DNA of 64,000 nt from Sphingosinicella terrae (GTDB lineage: Bacteria; Pseudomonadota; Alphaproteobacteria; Sphingomonadales; Sphingomonadaceae). Position 1 is the first letter of the stretch. Every line of letters begins with the position of its first letter. The stretch covers positions 372,001-436,000 of the forward strand of contig NZ_QDFY01000001.1 in the NCBI RefSeq assembly GCF_003347635.1, written 5' to 3'. Under the pieces are notes generated by a model. The model worked only from the letters and a program-made list of their open reading frames with translations, searched no databases and was not told where the DNA came from. The position numbers and the translations under genes were made by a program. Shown piece by piece: positions 42,908 through 51,449 of the stretch.

Positions 42908-43513
42908 TCAGATCCTGAACGGCTGCACCTTCGCGAACAGCTTCTCGCGCGAATTCACGTCGAGCTTCGCATAGATGTTGCGAATGTGGGTCCGCACCGT
43001 CTCGATCGAGACGCCGAGATCACGGGTCAATCTATCGGCGTCCTTGCCCGTGAGCAGGGCCAGCAGAACCCGATGCTCGGCGGCGGTCAGTCCGAACGCC
43101 TTGTCCAGGTCATAATATATGTCGTGATCGTCGGAGTCGGTGCGCGTGATCTGGATGCCGAACATCACCGTTTCGCCGCAGTCGAGGCGCCGGGCGCGGA
43201 TCAGCAGGTGACCGGCGCCGCTCGCCAGCGGCATGCAATAGGTGATCAGATCCGGCCCGCTCCGGCTGACCAGCGCCGTCAGCCGCGCGTGATGGTCGGG
43301 ATTCTCCAGTGTCAGGAAGCCGCCGCGGTCGTCCAGCTCCGTCGTCTCGCGGAAGAGATCGCTGGCGCGCTGGTTCGTCCAGAGCAGCCTCAACTCCTCG
43401 TCGACGATGGCCATGGGCCGGATATGCGCGTCCAGGCAGGCAAGCGCGGCGGTGGCGACGGCGATGTGGCGCTTGCCGGCGGCGATCGAGCCGGCGATCT
43501 GATAGTCGTTCAA
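42908..43513 (-). CDS. LuxR-family transcriptional regulator with PAS-like sensor domain
   Basis: About 201 residues. Residues 1-115 look like a PAS-type sensor (RPMAIVDEELRLLWTNQRAS, then GGFLTLENPDHHARLTALVS). The C-terminal LuxR helix-turn-helix is clear: FGLTAAEHRVLLALLTGKDA and DLGVSIETVRTHIRNIYAKL, DVNSREKLFAKV. No receiver domain. The TTG at 43513 follows a G-rich site; a TTG at 43564 is also in frame. It is divergent from the pilus cluster and is a good candidate regulator of it. Confidence 0.85.
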   Translation of the reverse strand: MNDYQIAGSIAAGKRHIAVATAALACLDAHIRPMAIVDEELRLLWTNQRASDLFRETTELDDRGGFLTLENPDHHARLTALVSRSGPDLITYCMPLASGAGHLLIRARRLDCGETVMFGIQITRTDSDDHDIYYDLDKAFGLTAAEHRVLLALLTGKDADRLTRDLGVSIETVRTHIRNIYAKLDVNSREKLFAKVQPFRI

Positions 43514-43836
43514 GCCTGCCCCCCGTGCGGACCGGCCGGACAGGCCGGCTCTTTCCCCAATCAAACACTTAAACTGTTAATGCCGGTTTAACCACCGCAA
43601 AATCGGTTGATTCGCGCCTGTAACGAACGGCTGCGCCCCCGTCCCACTTTGAGCCGGCGTGCCCGCCGCCGCCGCTATCGGTGTGGTCTCATCAATTCTG
43701 AGGATGCGCCAACCCGGCGAGTCGCGGTAATTCTTTGTTTACGTTTTGGGGGGGGAAGCACGTTTCGACGCGCATCTCCCGATCGCCGACGGCAGCTTAC
43801 GCCCTCGCCTCCGCCGGCCAGTATTGGGGAAGACAG
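43514..43836. other. 323-bp divergent control region between luxR-type gene and pilus genes
   Basis: No gene seen. The left part is AT-rich by local standards (ACTTAAACTGTTAATGCCGG, then GTTTAACC near 43585), as expected for promoters. A long G-run (43748-43755) lies about 80 bp upstream of the first pilus gene; slippage there could matter if it is inside a leader. Confidence 0.4.
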
Positions 43837-44364
43837 ATGCGTATCGCACTTGCGGCGCTGGCCGTTCTTGCTTTGCCTGCGTCCGCCGCAGCTGCCGACA
43901 TCGAGAATGTCCGCTCGCTGGACCTGGCGGTGCAGGGAAGGATTTCCGAGCGCTGCCAGATGGGCAGCATCTCCGACATGGACTTTGGCAACATCAATCG
44001 CGCCGGCCTCGGGGCGACGGCGCGGGTCGAGCTGAGCTGCAACATTCCCTTCAACATGAGCATCCAGGCCCGCAACGGCGGTCTCGCGCATCTCCAGATG
44101 CCGTCGGGCCAGGGGCCTTATTCCGGCACGCTCCCCTACACGATCGGGGTGATGATGCCGGTCCGCCGCCCGCAGGCGTCGGTCGTCGAACGCACGTTCG
44201 AGGGCCGCGAACTCAGGGGCGCCGGACGCACGATCTCCAGCGAAGGCGGCATCGCCACCGACGGGCTCGCTCTGAGCGTCTCGTTGGGACGGCCTTCGGG
44301 AGAAGCCGGACTTCTGGCCGGCGAATACGGGGAGACGATCGAGATAACGATCACGCCCAGCTGA
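43837..44364 (+). CDS. Secreted pilin-like subunit (SCPU-type candidate)
   Basis: A 175-residue protein with a signal peptide (MRIALAALAVLALPASAAAA). The mature part is all-beta with a short Cys pair (RCQMGSISDMDFGNINRAGL, then VELSCNIPFNMSIQARNGGL) and ends in GEYGETIEITITPS, a pattern typical of spore-coat-U/sigma-type pilins whose last strand carries TIT/TVT. ATG at 43837 follows GGGGAAGAC. First gene of the pilus cluster. SCPU membership is by pattern only. Confidence 0.65.
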   Translation: MRIALAALAVLALPASAAAADIENVRSLDLAVQGRISERCQMGSISDMDFGNINRAGLGATARVELSCNIPFNMSIQARNGGLAHLQMPSGQGPYSGTLPYTIGVMMPVRRPQASVVERTFEGRELRGAGRTISSEGGIATDGLALSVSLGRPSGEAGLLAGEYGETIEITITPS

Positions 44365-44456
44365 CGGCGGCGGCTCTCTCCGCACGCCCGAGAAGTGAAG
44401 TTGAGACGGCCTCCCCGGCAATTCCGCCGGCCGGCCACTGAAGAGGGAAGACAGTC

Positions 44457-45227
44457 ATGAAGAAGATCCTCCGCGGCACCGTCGCCGCCATCGCCATGGT
44501 CGCCTTTGCCGGCACCGCCGCTGCGCAGACCAACCAGCGCCATTATGCCGCAACCGTTCCGGTCTTCGGCGGTGTCACGCTGACCAACCCGAGCGGCTTC
44601 CTCGGCGGTCTCGCCCAGGCGGCATTCGAGGGCGCCATCCTGTTCGGTGTCGGCACCCGCTACACCGCCACCGCCGACGCTCCGTCGGATTCGGAGACGG
44701 CCACCCCGACGGTGAGCGTCGCCTTCAACCTGAGCGGCTCGGTCAATCGCGACTGCTCGTTCTACGCCGGCAACAGCGCCAGCGCCCGCAACATCAACTT
44801 CGGCGTGATCGGTGTCCGCACCGGCAACAACGAGAATGTCAGCGACGCGTTCGAGATGGTCGGCCCGGCCGAGGCCGAGATCGAGAGCCTGACCGCGGGC
44901 TGCAACTTCAACAACACCGTCTCGCTCGCCAAGACCAACGGCAATGCCGGCATGGTGAACGCGAACCCGGGCGGCTATGACAGCGACGAGTTCCAGGCGA
45001 ACATCCCCTACCAGGTGGCGGCGTCCTGGACCGGCATCGGCCTCAACCAGGTCGGCCCCGGCCAGGGCCAGGCGCTGAACGTTGCGACCACTCAGGGCAG
45101 CAACACGATCAGCCAGGGCGCGTGGCGTTCGGACTTCGAGCTCGAGATCGAGGCTCCGGTCGCTGCCAAGGCCCTGGTCGCCGGCAACTACACCGACACC
45201 CTGACGCTCACGCTGCAGGCGCTCTGA
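44457..45227 (+). CDS. Secreted pilus subunit, probable major subunit
   Basis: A 256-residue protein with signal peptide MKKILRGTVAAIAMVAFAGT ending AAAQ. The mature chain is beta-rich with Cys at two spaced sites (VNRDCSFYAGNSASARNINF and LTAGCNFNNTVSLAKTNGNA), then a terminal strand APVAAKALVAGNYTDTLTLT, as in the last strand of chaperone-usher pilins. It is larger than most pilins. A strong terminator follows at 45248-45286, so it may be expressed above the downstream assembly genes. Confidence 0.65.
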   Translation: MKKILRGTVAAIAMVAFAGTAAAQTNQRHYAATVPVFGGVTLTNPSGFLGGLAQAAFEGAILFGVGTRYTATADAPSDSETATPTVSVAFNLSGSVNRDCSFYAGNSASARNINFGVIGVRTGNNENVSDAFEMVGPAEAEIESLTAGCNFNNTVSLAKTNGNAGMVNANPGGYDSDEFQANIPYQVAASWTGIGLNQVGPGQGQALNVATTQGSNTISQGAWRSDFELEIEAPVAAKALVAGNYTDTLTLTLQAL

Positions 45228-45247
45228 TCGAAAGCTCGATCCAAGGA

Positions 45248-45286
45248 GGAAGGGGAAAGCGCGTTCTTTCCCCTTCCTTCATTTTT
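45248..45286 (+). terminator. Strong rho-independent terminator within the pilus cluster
   Basis: GGAAGGGGAAAG (45248-45259) pairs perfectly with CTTTCCCCTTCC (45266-45277) around a 6-base loop, followed by TTCATTTTT. It lies 20 bp after the second subunit gene and before the chaperone gene, so it should reduce read-through into chaperone and usher. Confidence 0.85.
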
Positions 45287-45405
45287 CGCGGGCTAGGGCA
45301 TCGGCCGGAACGGGTGGGGGGCCGCGTTCCTGGGGCGATGAACCGGCAGACCGGCACGGGCGCGCCAATGGCTGCCGTGCCTCGGTTGCCGGCTTCTCGA
45401 GCGGG

Positions 45406-46221
45406 ATGGGGAAGATGAAAGCGTATCTGTATATCTCTCGCGCCTGGCGCGCGGCCCTTGCGGCGATGGTGCTGGCGGTGATCGCTTCCGCCACCGCTTA
45501 TGCCATGCGCGTCTCGCCCATGGTCCTCGAGATGGAGACCCGCGGCTCCAATGCGGTCGCGCGGCTCGAGGTGCAGAATCTCAATCAGGCGAACCTCGCT
45601 TTCGAGACCCGTATCACCCGCATGAATTTCGACGAGAACGGCAACATCGTCGAGACGCCGGCCGACGAGGAATTCCTCGTCTTCCCGCCGCAGGGCGTGC
45701 TGCCGCCGGGCGGGCGCCAGGTCGTCCGACTGCAATGGGTCGGCGACGCCGATCTCGCCGCCTCCCAGGCTTATTATGTCGCCGTGCGGCAGCTTCCCGT
45801 GTCGCTCGACCCGTCGGCCGCCGAAGGCGTCGGCGCCCAGGTCCAGATCGTCTACCACATGAAGGCGCTCGTCGTCGTCGCCCCTCCCGGCGCGACCCCC
45901 AATGTCGAGGCCCTTGCCGTCCGGCCGATCCAGTTCCAGCCGCCGGCGGAGAGCGAGGGGGCGCCGCTGCCGCCGACCGTGCCCGGCGTCGAGGTCGTCC
46001 TGCGCAATAGCGGTCGTCGCCATGCGATGATGGCCGGGCTCGGCTGGCGTTTCGAAGGGACCAGCGCCACCGGCGAGCGGGTGCGGATCGAAGTGACGCC
46101 CGAAGAGCTCAATCGCACCCTCGGCACCGGTTACGTGCCGGCGCTCGGAGAGCGTACCTTCCGGCTGCCGCTGGTCGACGCCTTCGGCTCGGAGCCCATC
46201 CGACTCAGCTTCATACGGTGA
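45406..46221 (+). CDS. Periplasmic pilus chaperone (PapD-like)
   Basis: About 271 residues. A signal peptide (ALAAMVLAVIASATAYA) precedes a two-domain immunoglobulin-like chaperone: MRVSPMVLEMETRGSNAVAR, LVFPPQGVLPPGGRQVVRLQ (with the conserved proline-rich F1-G1 pattern) and YYVAVRQLPVSL; the second domain starts near PNVEALAVRP. Such chaperones cap pilin subunits by donor-strand complementation. Start uncertain between ATG 45406 and ATG 45415. The stop overlaps the usher start (GTGA). Confidence 0.8.
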   Translation: MGKMKAYLYISRAWRAALAAMVLAVIASATAYAMRVSPMVLEMETRGSNAVARLEVQNLNQANLAFETRITRMNFDENGNIVETPADEEFLVFPPQGVLPPGGRQVVRLQWVGDADLAASQAYYVAVRQLPVSLDPSAAEGVGAQVQIVYHMKALVVVAPPGATPNVEALAVRPIQFQPPAESEGAPLPPTVPGVEVVLRNSGRRHAMMAGLGWRFEGTSATGERVRIEVTPEELNRTLGTGYVPALGERTFRLPLVDAFGSEPIRLSFIR

Positions 46222-48869
46222 CGCGGTCGGTCCGCCTTCTCTGCGCGGTCGCGCTGTCCGCCCTCTGGGCGGCGGAAGGCCATGCCCAGGTTTCGGTGCC
46301 TCTGCCCAACCCGCGGCAGGAGCCGCCGGCCCCGCCGCCGGCGCAGGAAGTGCGCCCGCCGCAGAGTGCGGCGCCGGCCGCGCCGGACGGTTCGCCCGCG
46401 GATCAGCCGCAGACGAGCGTGCCGCTGCCGACGGTGGGCCAGCAGCGTGTGCCGATCGGACGTCACGGTCGGCCCGACATCAATCCCTACGAGCGCGACA
46501 TCGACATGACGGTGCCGCTCACCTTCCGGAACCGCAATCTCGGCGACATACCCGTCCGGCTGACTTACGATGATCGGCTGCTCGTCGAGACCGAGACGTT
46601 CCTGCGGCTGATCCGTCCGCTGCTCAACCCGCCTGCGCAGGAGAGCATCGCCGGCCAGCTCGGGACGCTGACCACCTTTTCCGTCGAGGACCTGGCGGCG
46701 ACCGGCGTCTCGCTCGAATATGATCCGGGCAGCCTTTCCGTCGTCGTCTTGCTCATCGATCCCAGCCAGCGCGCGGTCGAGCAGCTCTTCTCGCCGCCCG
46801 CGGACGACCGCGATGATGTCGCGCTCGAGCCGGCGGGCTTCTCCGGCTACCTCAACGTCAACGTCGTCGGCAGCTATTTCTGGGAGAGGGAGGACCTCAC
46901 CCGGCCGACCCTTAATTTCAACGGCGCGCTGCGATTCGGGCAAGTGGTGTTCGAAGGCGACGGCGAGTTCGCCGAGGAACTCGGCCTCAATGCCTCGCGC
47001 TACCAGTTCGAACGCAATTATGCGCGGCTCGTCTATGACCAGCCGGAGGAGTTCCGCCGCTGGTTTCTCGGCGATCTCGATCCGGAGACGCGCGGGCAGC
47101 AGACATTCGTCCAGATCGGCGGCATCGGCGTCCTGCGCCAGCGCCGCCGCTTCAACGATTTCCGCTCGGCCGTCCTCCAGGCGAACCGGCAGCTCGTCCT
47201 TCAGCGGGAATCGACGGTGCGCTTCCTGCGCAACGGCGTGCTCTACCGGGAATTGCGGCTCGACCCCGGATCCTATGATTTCAGTTCGCTGCCGCTGCTC
47301 ACCGGCAGCAACGACATCCAGATCGAGGTCCGCGACAGCAGCGGCTTCGTCCAGAACCTGAACTACCAATCCTATCTCGACCCGATCGATCTCGATCCGG
47401 GCGACTACGAATATGCCGCCTATATCGGCCCGACCAGCCGGACCTTCGGCCGCTCGCCCGATTATGATGGCCCGGTCGCCTTCTCCGGCTTCTTCCGCAA
47501 GGCCTTCTTCAACCGGCCGGCCATTGGCGTCGGCTTGCAGGCCAGCCGGCAGGTGCAGACCCTTACCGGCCAGACCCAGTTCGTTCTTCGCAACGGCGGC
47601 CGCATCCTTGTCGATGGCGGCCTCAGCCATTCGCGCGACGTCGGCGAGGGTTTCTCCGCGGGCGTCGCCTACGATCACCTGATCGACCGTGGCGGCCTGA
47701 TCGACACCTTCACGATCCGCGCCGACTATCTCTCGCGCAACTTCGCCAGCCTCGGCAATCCCGAGGCGCTGAACTCGACCTCGTGGAGCCTCAGCAGCCA
47801 GTATACGCGGTCGATCAGCTACAATCTGACCCTGCTGCTCAACGCGTCCTACATCCGGGGCCGCGATACCGTCGGCAACAGCTACCGTATGGGCGCGCAG
47901 CTCAACTACCGAATCTCGCCCGAATGGAGCCTTCGCGGCGGTATCGACTATACCAAATATCCGACGGCCTTCGCCGATACCAACGGCCTCGGCTTCAGCG
48001 TCGCGGTGGTGTTCCAACCCGGCTACCGACGCCGTGCCGAGGCGCGCTACCAGAGCAGCACCGACACGGCCGAGCTCTCCTACGTCCAGACCGGGCTGAA
48101 CCAGCTCGGCAGCCTGGGCTTCGGCGGAGTGGTCACCCGCCAGGATGGCGATCTGACGGGCCAGGCCTTTGCCGACTATACGGCCAACCGGTTCGATGCC
48201 TCGATCAGTCACGCCGCCTTCGGCCAGGGACTCTCCTCCTTCGGCGAGTTCAATGTCACGACCGCGCGCGTCGGCACCTCGATCGCGTTCGCCGATGGCG
48301 TGTTTGGAGTCGGGCGGCGGATCAACGACAGCTTCATGCTGCTCTATCCGCACGAGAATCTCGGCGACCGCAGCGTCGTGGCCGGCCAGTCGCTCGCCAG
48401 CAACGACTATATCGGGCGCAGCGGCGACCTTGGCGCGGCCGTGAACAACTTCCTCGGCTCCTATATCCGCCAGTCGGTGCAGTATGACGTCGAGGATCCG
48501 CCCGCCGGCTACGATGTCGGGCCGGGCGTGGTCCGGGTGCGGCCGCCTTATCGAAGCGGCTATGCCTATCGCGTCGGCACCGACGCCTTCGTCAGCGCGA
48601 TCGGGACCTTGCGCCTCCCGAACAACCAGCCGGTCTCGCTGGTCGGCGGGCGCGTGACCGCCATCGGCGAGCCGGTCACGGAACCGGTGCCCTTCTTCAC
48701 GAATTCCGTCGGTCGTTTCGCCATCGCCAACCTGCTGCCCGGGCGACGCTACCGTGTCGAGGTTTACGGGGATCCGCGGACCTTCGAGTTCGAGGTGCCG
48801 CAAAATTCAGACGGCCTCGTCAATCTCGAAGTGGTAACGTTCGGCAGACCAGCTCAGGAGAGTCGATGA
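46218..48869 (+). CDS. Fimbrial outer-membrane usher protein
   Basis: An 883-residue outer-membrane protein. The N-terminus has a signal peptide and a long Pro/Ala-rich linker (to about residue 75), then DIDMTVPLTFRNRNLGDIPV, a long beta-barrel with many alternating strands (GDIQIEVRDSS-like, YEYAAYIGPTSRTFG, LSYVQTGLNQLGSLGFGGV), and C-terminal small domains (LRLPNNQPVSLVGGRVTAIG, GRRYRVEVYGDPRTFEFE). Ushers secrete and order pilus subunits. The layout is unusual: a Pro-rich spacer sits where classical ushers have the N-terminal chaperone-binding domain. GTG start overlaps the chaperone gene. Confidence 0.8.
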   Translation: MTRSVRLLCAVALSALWAAEGHAQVSVPLPNPRQEPPAPPPAQEVRPPQSAAPAAPDGSPADQPQTSVPLPTVGQQRVPIGRHGRPDINPYERDIDMTVPLTFRNRNLGDIPVRLTYDDRLLVETETFLRLIRPLLNPPAQESIAGQLGTLTTFSVEDLAATGVSLEYDPGSLSVVVLLIDPSQRAVEQLFSPPADDRDDVALEPAGFSGYLNVNVVGSYFWEREDLTRPTLNFNGALRFGQVVFEGDGEFAEELGLNASRYQFERNYARLVYDQPEEFRRWFLGDLDPETRGQQTFVQIGGIGVLRQRRRFNDFRSAVLQANRQLVLQRESTVRFLRNGVLYRELRLDPGSYDFSSLPLLTGSNDIQIEVRDSSGFVQNLNYQSYLDPIDLDPGDYEYAAYIGPTSRTFGRSPDYDGPVAFSGFFRKAFFNRPAIGVGLQASRQVQTLTGQTQFVLRNGGRILVDGGLSHSRDVGEGFSAGVAYDHLIDRGGLIDTFTIRADYLSRNFASLGNPEALNSTSWSLSSQYTRSISYNLTLLLNASYIRGRDTVGNSYRMGAQLNYRISPEWSLRGGIDYTKYPTAFADTNGLGFSVAVVFQPGYRRRAEARYQSSTDTAELSYVQTGLNQLGSLGFGGVVTRQDGDLTGQAFADYTANRFDASISHAAFGQGLSSFGEFNVTTARVGTSIAFADGVFGVGRRINDSFMLLYPHENLGDRSVVAGQSLASNDYIGRSGDLGAAVNNFLGSYIRQSVQYDVEDPPAGYDVGPGVVRVRPPYRSGYAYRVGTDAFVSAIGTLRLPNNQPVSLVGGRVTAIGEPVTEPVPFFTNSVGRFAIANLLPGRRYRVEVYGDPRTFEFEVPQNSDGLVNLEVVTFGRPAQESR

Positions 48870-49771
48870 TGGGTCATCCATTGAAAATCGCCGCCGCCGC
48901 CGCCGCGGCTCTGCTGCTGGCGATTCCGGCCCAGGCCCAGCAGGCCTCGTGTCGCCTGCGTATAGACGCCAACCCTTCGAGCTGGATCATCAACGGCTAC
49001 GATCCTTTCGCGAACAACGAGCCGTCGGGCAATTTCGACCTCATCTTCACCAATGACGGCGACGCGGAATGCGTCTTCTACCCGATCTTCATCCTCGATC
49101 AGGAGCCGTTCGGCCTGCGTTCCATCTCGGGTGGCCGCGCCAATTACGGCGTGGTCGACCTTTTCGGCGGCTATGACGCGACACCGGTCGGCGGTCGCAC
49201 CCGGCGTCAAGTGAGCCGCCGCAGCGTCGCCGTGCCGCCGCGCGGCCAGCAGGTCGTCCAGTACCGCCTCATCGTCGACGAGGCCGGCCTGTCCCGATCG
49301 GGACTGCACGAGCAGCGCGTCGAGCTCCAGGCGGAGGATCTGGAAGGCGTTCCGATCACCAGCCGCCAACTCGTCCTTGGCGTCGACGTGCTTCCGTCCG
49401 CGACGCTGGGCCTGTCGGGGGCCTTCCGCCTCAACAACGGTCAGGCGCAGGTCGATCTCGGCGAGCTCCAGGAAGGCGTGGCCGAAGTGCCGCTGCAATT
49501 GCGGGTCCAGAGCACGGGCCCCTACAAGCTGACGCTCGAATCGATGAACAACGGCCGTCTGGTCCTGCCCGGTACCGACTGGTTCGTGTCCTATGGCCTC
49601 GCCCTCGGCGGCCAGTCGATCACGCTTTCGGGCGGACGCGGCGAGTATACCGGGACCACGCCCAACATGCATCAGGACTCGCTCGCCGTCCGTTTCCAGA
49701 TCGGCGACGTCTCCGACCGTCGCGCCGGAATCTATCGCGACATCATTTCGGTCGCCGTCTCGCCGCTCTGA
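48866..49771 (+). CDS. Secreted pilus-associated protein, candidate tip subunit
   Basis: A 301-residue protein with a signal peptide (KIAAAAAAALLLAIPAQAQ). Two beta-rich halves: ASCRLRIDANPSSWIINGYD / FDLIFTNDGDAECVFYPIFI, and LSGAFRLNNGQAQVDLGELQ to a final IYRDIISVAVSPL strand. A two-domain protein directly after the usher is the usual place for a tip adhesin. ATG overlaps the usher stop (ATGA). No family identified beyond that. Confidence 0.65.
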   Translation: MMGHPLKIAAAAAAALLLAIPAQAQQASCRLRIDANPSSWIINGYDPFANNEPSGNFDLIFTNDGDAECVFYPIFILDQEPFGLRSISGGRANYGVVDLFGGYDATPVGGRTRRQVSRRSVAVPPRGQQVVQYRLIVDEAGLSRSGLHEQRVELQAEDLEGVPITSRQLVLGVDVLPSATLGLSGAFRLNNGQAQVDLGELQEGVAEVPLQLRVQSTGPYKLTLESMNNGRLVLPGTDWFVSYGLALGGQSITLSGGRGEYTGTTPNMHQDSLAVRFQIGDVSDRRAGIYRDIISVAVSPL

Positions 49772-49853
49772 TCTCGCGAATGACTTGATCGGTAGCTTTG
49801 ACGGTGAATAGTGCTTTAACCACGACGGAAGCCTTGTCGCGGTCGATTCGACC

Positions 49854-49861
49854 TTAACCAT
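49854..49861 (+). promoter_or_regulatory. CtrA-type half site
   Basis: TTAACCAT, the half-site proposed for CtrA in several alphaproteobacteria, 62 bp upstream of the ATG at 49924. Two further TTAAC stretches are in the same 110 bp. An 8-mer can arise by chance, so this is only a pointer to cell-cycle control. Confidence 0.25.
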
Positions 49862-49923
49862 TTCCAAAGATTCCGGCGTTACTTCCCCCGTTGACGAAGA
49901 CTTTCGTTAACGGTGAGGTGCGT

Positions 49924-50337
49924 ATGCTTCGTAAGATCGTGCTGGGCGCGACGGCCTTGGCTCTCACTGCGTCCCCCGCGTCGGTCGGCGCGGAAACCTT
50001 TGGATTTAACCTCAGCCTGACCGTCCCGGTCGTCTGCGAAATCCGGTTCAGGCCGCTGGGAGCTGTCGGCGAGGCGCCCCAGGGTGTCCCGCTCGGGCAG
50101 ATCAACGAGTTCTGCAACGCGCCGGGCGGCTACGAGCTCGTCGTCAATTACGAACCCGGATCGATGCAGGGCGCCGTCATCTCTGCGGGAGAAGATCAGG
50201 TCGTTCTCAACGGCTCCGGACAGGCCGTGCTCAGCCGCTCGCCCGGCCCTCGCAATCGCGCTCGCGTGCTGAGCGCGACTCCGGGGGCGCAAGGCTTCGA
50301 CACCGACCGCCTCGACCTGCGGCTGCAGCCCGTCTGA
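49924..50337 (+). CDS. Small secreted pilin-like protein
   Basis: A 137-residue protein: signal peptide MLRKIVLGATALALTASPAS, then FGFNLSLTVPVVCEIRFRPL and INEFCNAPGGYELVVNYEPG (two Cys), ending in DTDRLDLRLQPV. The size, the Cys pair and the terminal strand fit a pilin or minor subunit. ATG follows GGTGAGGTGC. It has its own upstream region, so it may be regulated apart from the usher operon. Confidence 0.6.
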   Translation: MLRKIVLGATALALTASPASVGAETFGFNLSLTVPVVCEIRFRPLGAVGEAPQGVPLGQINEFCNAPGGYELVVNYEPGSMQGAVISAGEDQVVLNGSGQAVLSRSPGPRNRARVLSATPGAQGFDTDRLDLRLQPV

Positions 50338-50412
50338 GACGGTCGACGCGGCCGAGTGCTCGGCGCTCGAATTTTCGCTAGTCTGTGCTTCCCGATCTGA
50401 AGGGGGGAGCAC

Positions 50413-50964
50413 GTGTCGCACCAGCATGAGAGTAGCCCCGAGGATGGTGGCTGGTCGGGTCGCCGACTCGCCGACGCCGATCCCGGGCTGAACCTGCGCC
50501 CGGCGTGGCGGCTTGCCGACCCGGCGATCGAGGCGGACGCCATCGCCTTCTGGCATCGATTGAACCTGCTCCCGCCCAGGACGGGCGCGGACGAGCGAGT
50601 CCGCCAGCTCGCCGCCGCCGCCTATCGCGACGGGAGGCTGATCGCCGTCGCTACCGTCTATCTCGAATATTTCGCCCAGTTGCGCGGCAACTTCGCCTGG
50701 TATCGCTGCGCGGTGGATCCAGAGCATCGCCGCGACCTCGCTTCCACCGCCATCACCGTCTTCACCCGCGACGTCCTCGAGCGCTGGTCGGCCGAAAATC
50801 CCGAGGAAGCCGTGCTCGGCCTTGCCGCGGTGATCGAGAGCCGCGCGCTCGCCGACCGCCGGCGCGATCCGGTCTGGGCGAATACCGGGCTCAACCTGGT
50901 CGGCCACAATGTCAGAGGCGAGCAGATCCGCGTGGCCTGGTTCGCCCACGCGCGCGTCGAGTGA
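50413..50964 (+). CDS. Hypothetical protein, possibly GNAT-like
   Basis: A 183-residue soluble protein. The block AFWHRLNLLPPRTGADERVR, RLIAVATVYLEYFAQLRGNF, AWYRCAVDPEHRRDLASTAI and TVFTRDVLERWSAENPEE resembles the strand-helix order of N-acetyltransferases, but the acetyl-CoA loop is not clear. GTG start after AGGGGGGAGCAC. It has no signal peptide. Not assigned to a family. Confidence 0.55.
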   Translation: MSHQHESSPEDGGWSGRRLADADPGLNLRPAWRLADPAIEADAIAFWHRLNLLPPRTGADERVRQLAAAAYRDGRLIAVATVYLEYFAQLRGNFAWYRCAVDPEHRRDLASTAITVFTRDVLERWSAENPEEAVLGLAAVIESRALADRRRDPVWANTGLNLVGHNVRGEQIRVAWFAHARVE

Positions 50965-51449
50965 TGTCGGTTTCTCCGAGACCATCCGACCTCGTTGCCC
51001 GAGCGACTGGGGAAGGCGCCCAAACGACAAGTGCCCGGCTCTTTCGAGCCGGGCACCCGTAAGACGGCGTGAGCCGTCTACCCCCTTTGTGACGCTTCGT
51101 CCCGCGCACCCCTCCTACCTCGCAAAGGAGAAGCGGGGCCGAAGCTCCCCGAACCAGGCCATAAGTCCTTGGTTGCGTGGAAAACACGGTATGGAGGGAT
51201 GCCGCCATTGTCACGCCCTTGTTCATCTGCCGGACACTTTGCGGGCCGCTGTGGCGCCGTTGCCACAAAGGGTTGCAGGACTAGACTGATAGGCGCTCGC
51301 AACTAGAGCGATTTCCAGTCGGATGGGATCATCCGGACGACTCGGAAATCGCGACATATCCAGGGGCGCTCGGGCGCCGGCGCGGTTGCCTTGATCCGGA
51401 CGCGCCCGTAGAGACCGGGCACCCTTTCGCACTGGAACCATGCCCGCTC
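50965..51449. other. 485-bp intergenic region with hairpins and repeat copy B
   Basis: Perfect stem GTGCCCGGCT (51031-51040) with AGCCGGGCAC (51047-51056), then AGACGGC (51062-51068) with GCCGTCT (51073-51079). No gene is convincing. Leftward, the first stem is followed by TTGTCGTTTGG, a weak terminator tail, so a leftward structured RNA from about 51250 is possible. Copy B of the dispersed repeat is at 51313-51360. Confidence 0.4.
51313..51360 (+). repeat. Dispersed repeat, copy B
   Basis: Matches copy A (9998-10043, minus strand) over about 47 bases. The stretch starts TTCCAGTCGGATGGGATC and ends GCGACATATC. It lies 90 bp upstream of the proS start. Confidence 0.7.

Noticed and set aside
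46131-48803. An 890-residue open frame on the minus strand opposite the usher gene
   Set aside because: It mirrors the usher with the typical composition of an antisense shadow. The usher's GTGA and ATGA overlaps with its neighbours support the plus strand.
51000-51268. Minus-strand 118-residue frame across the hairpin region before proS
   Set aside because: It spans two perfect hairpins and lacks any protein-family pattern, so a structured RNA or plain intergenic DNA is more likely.
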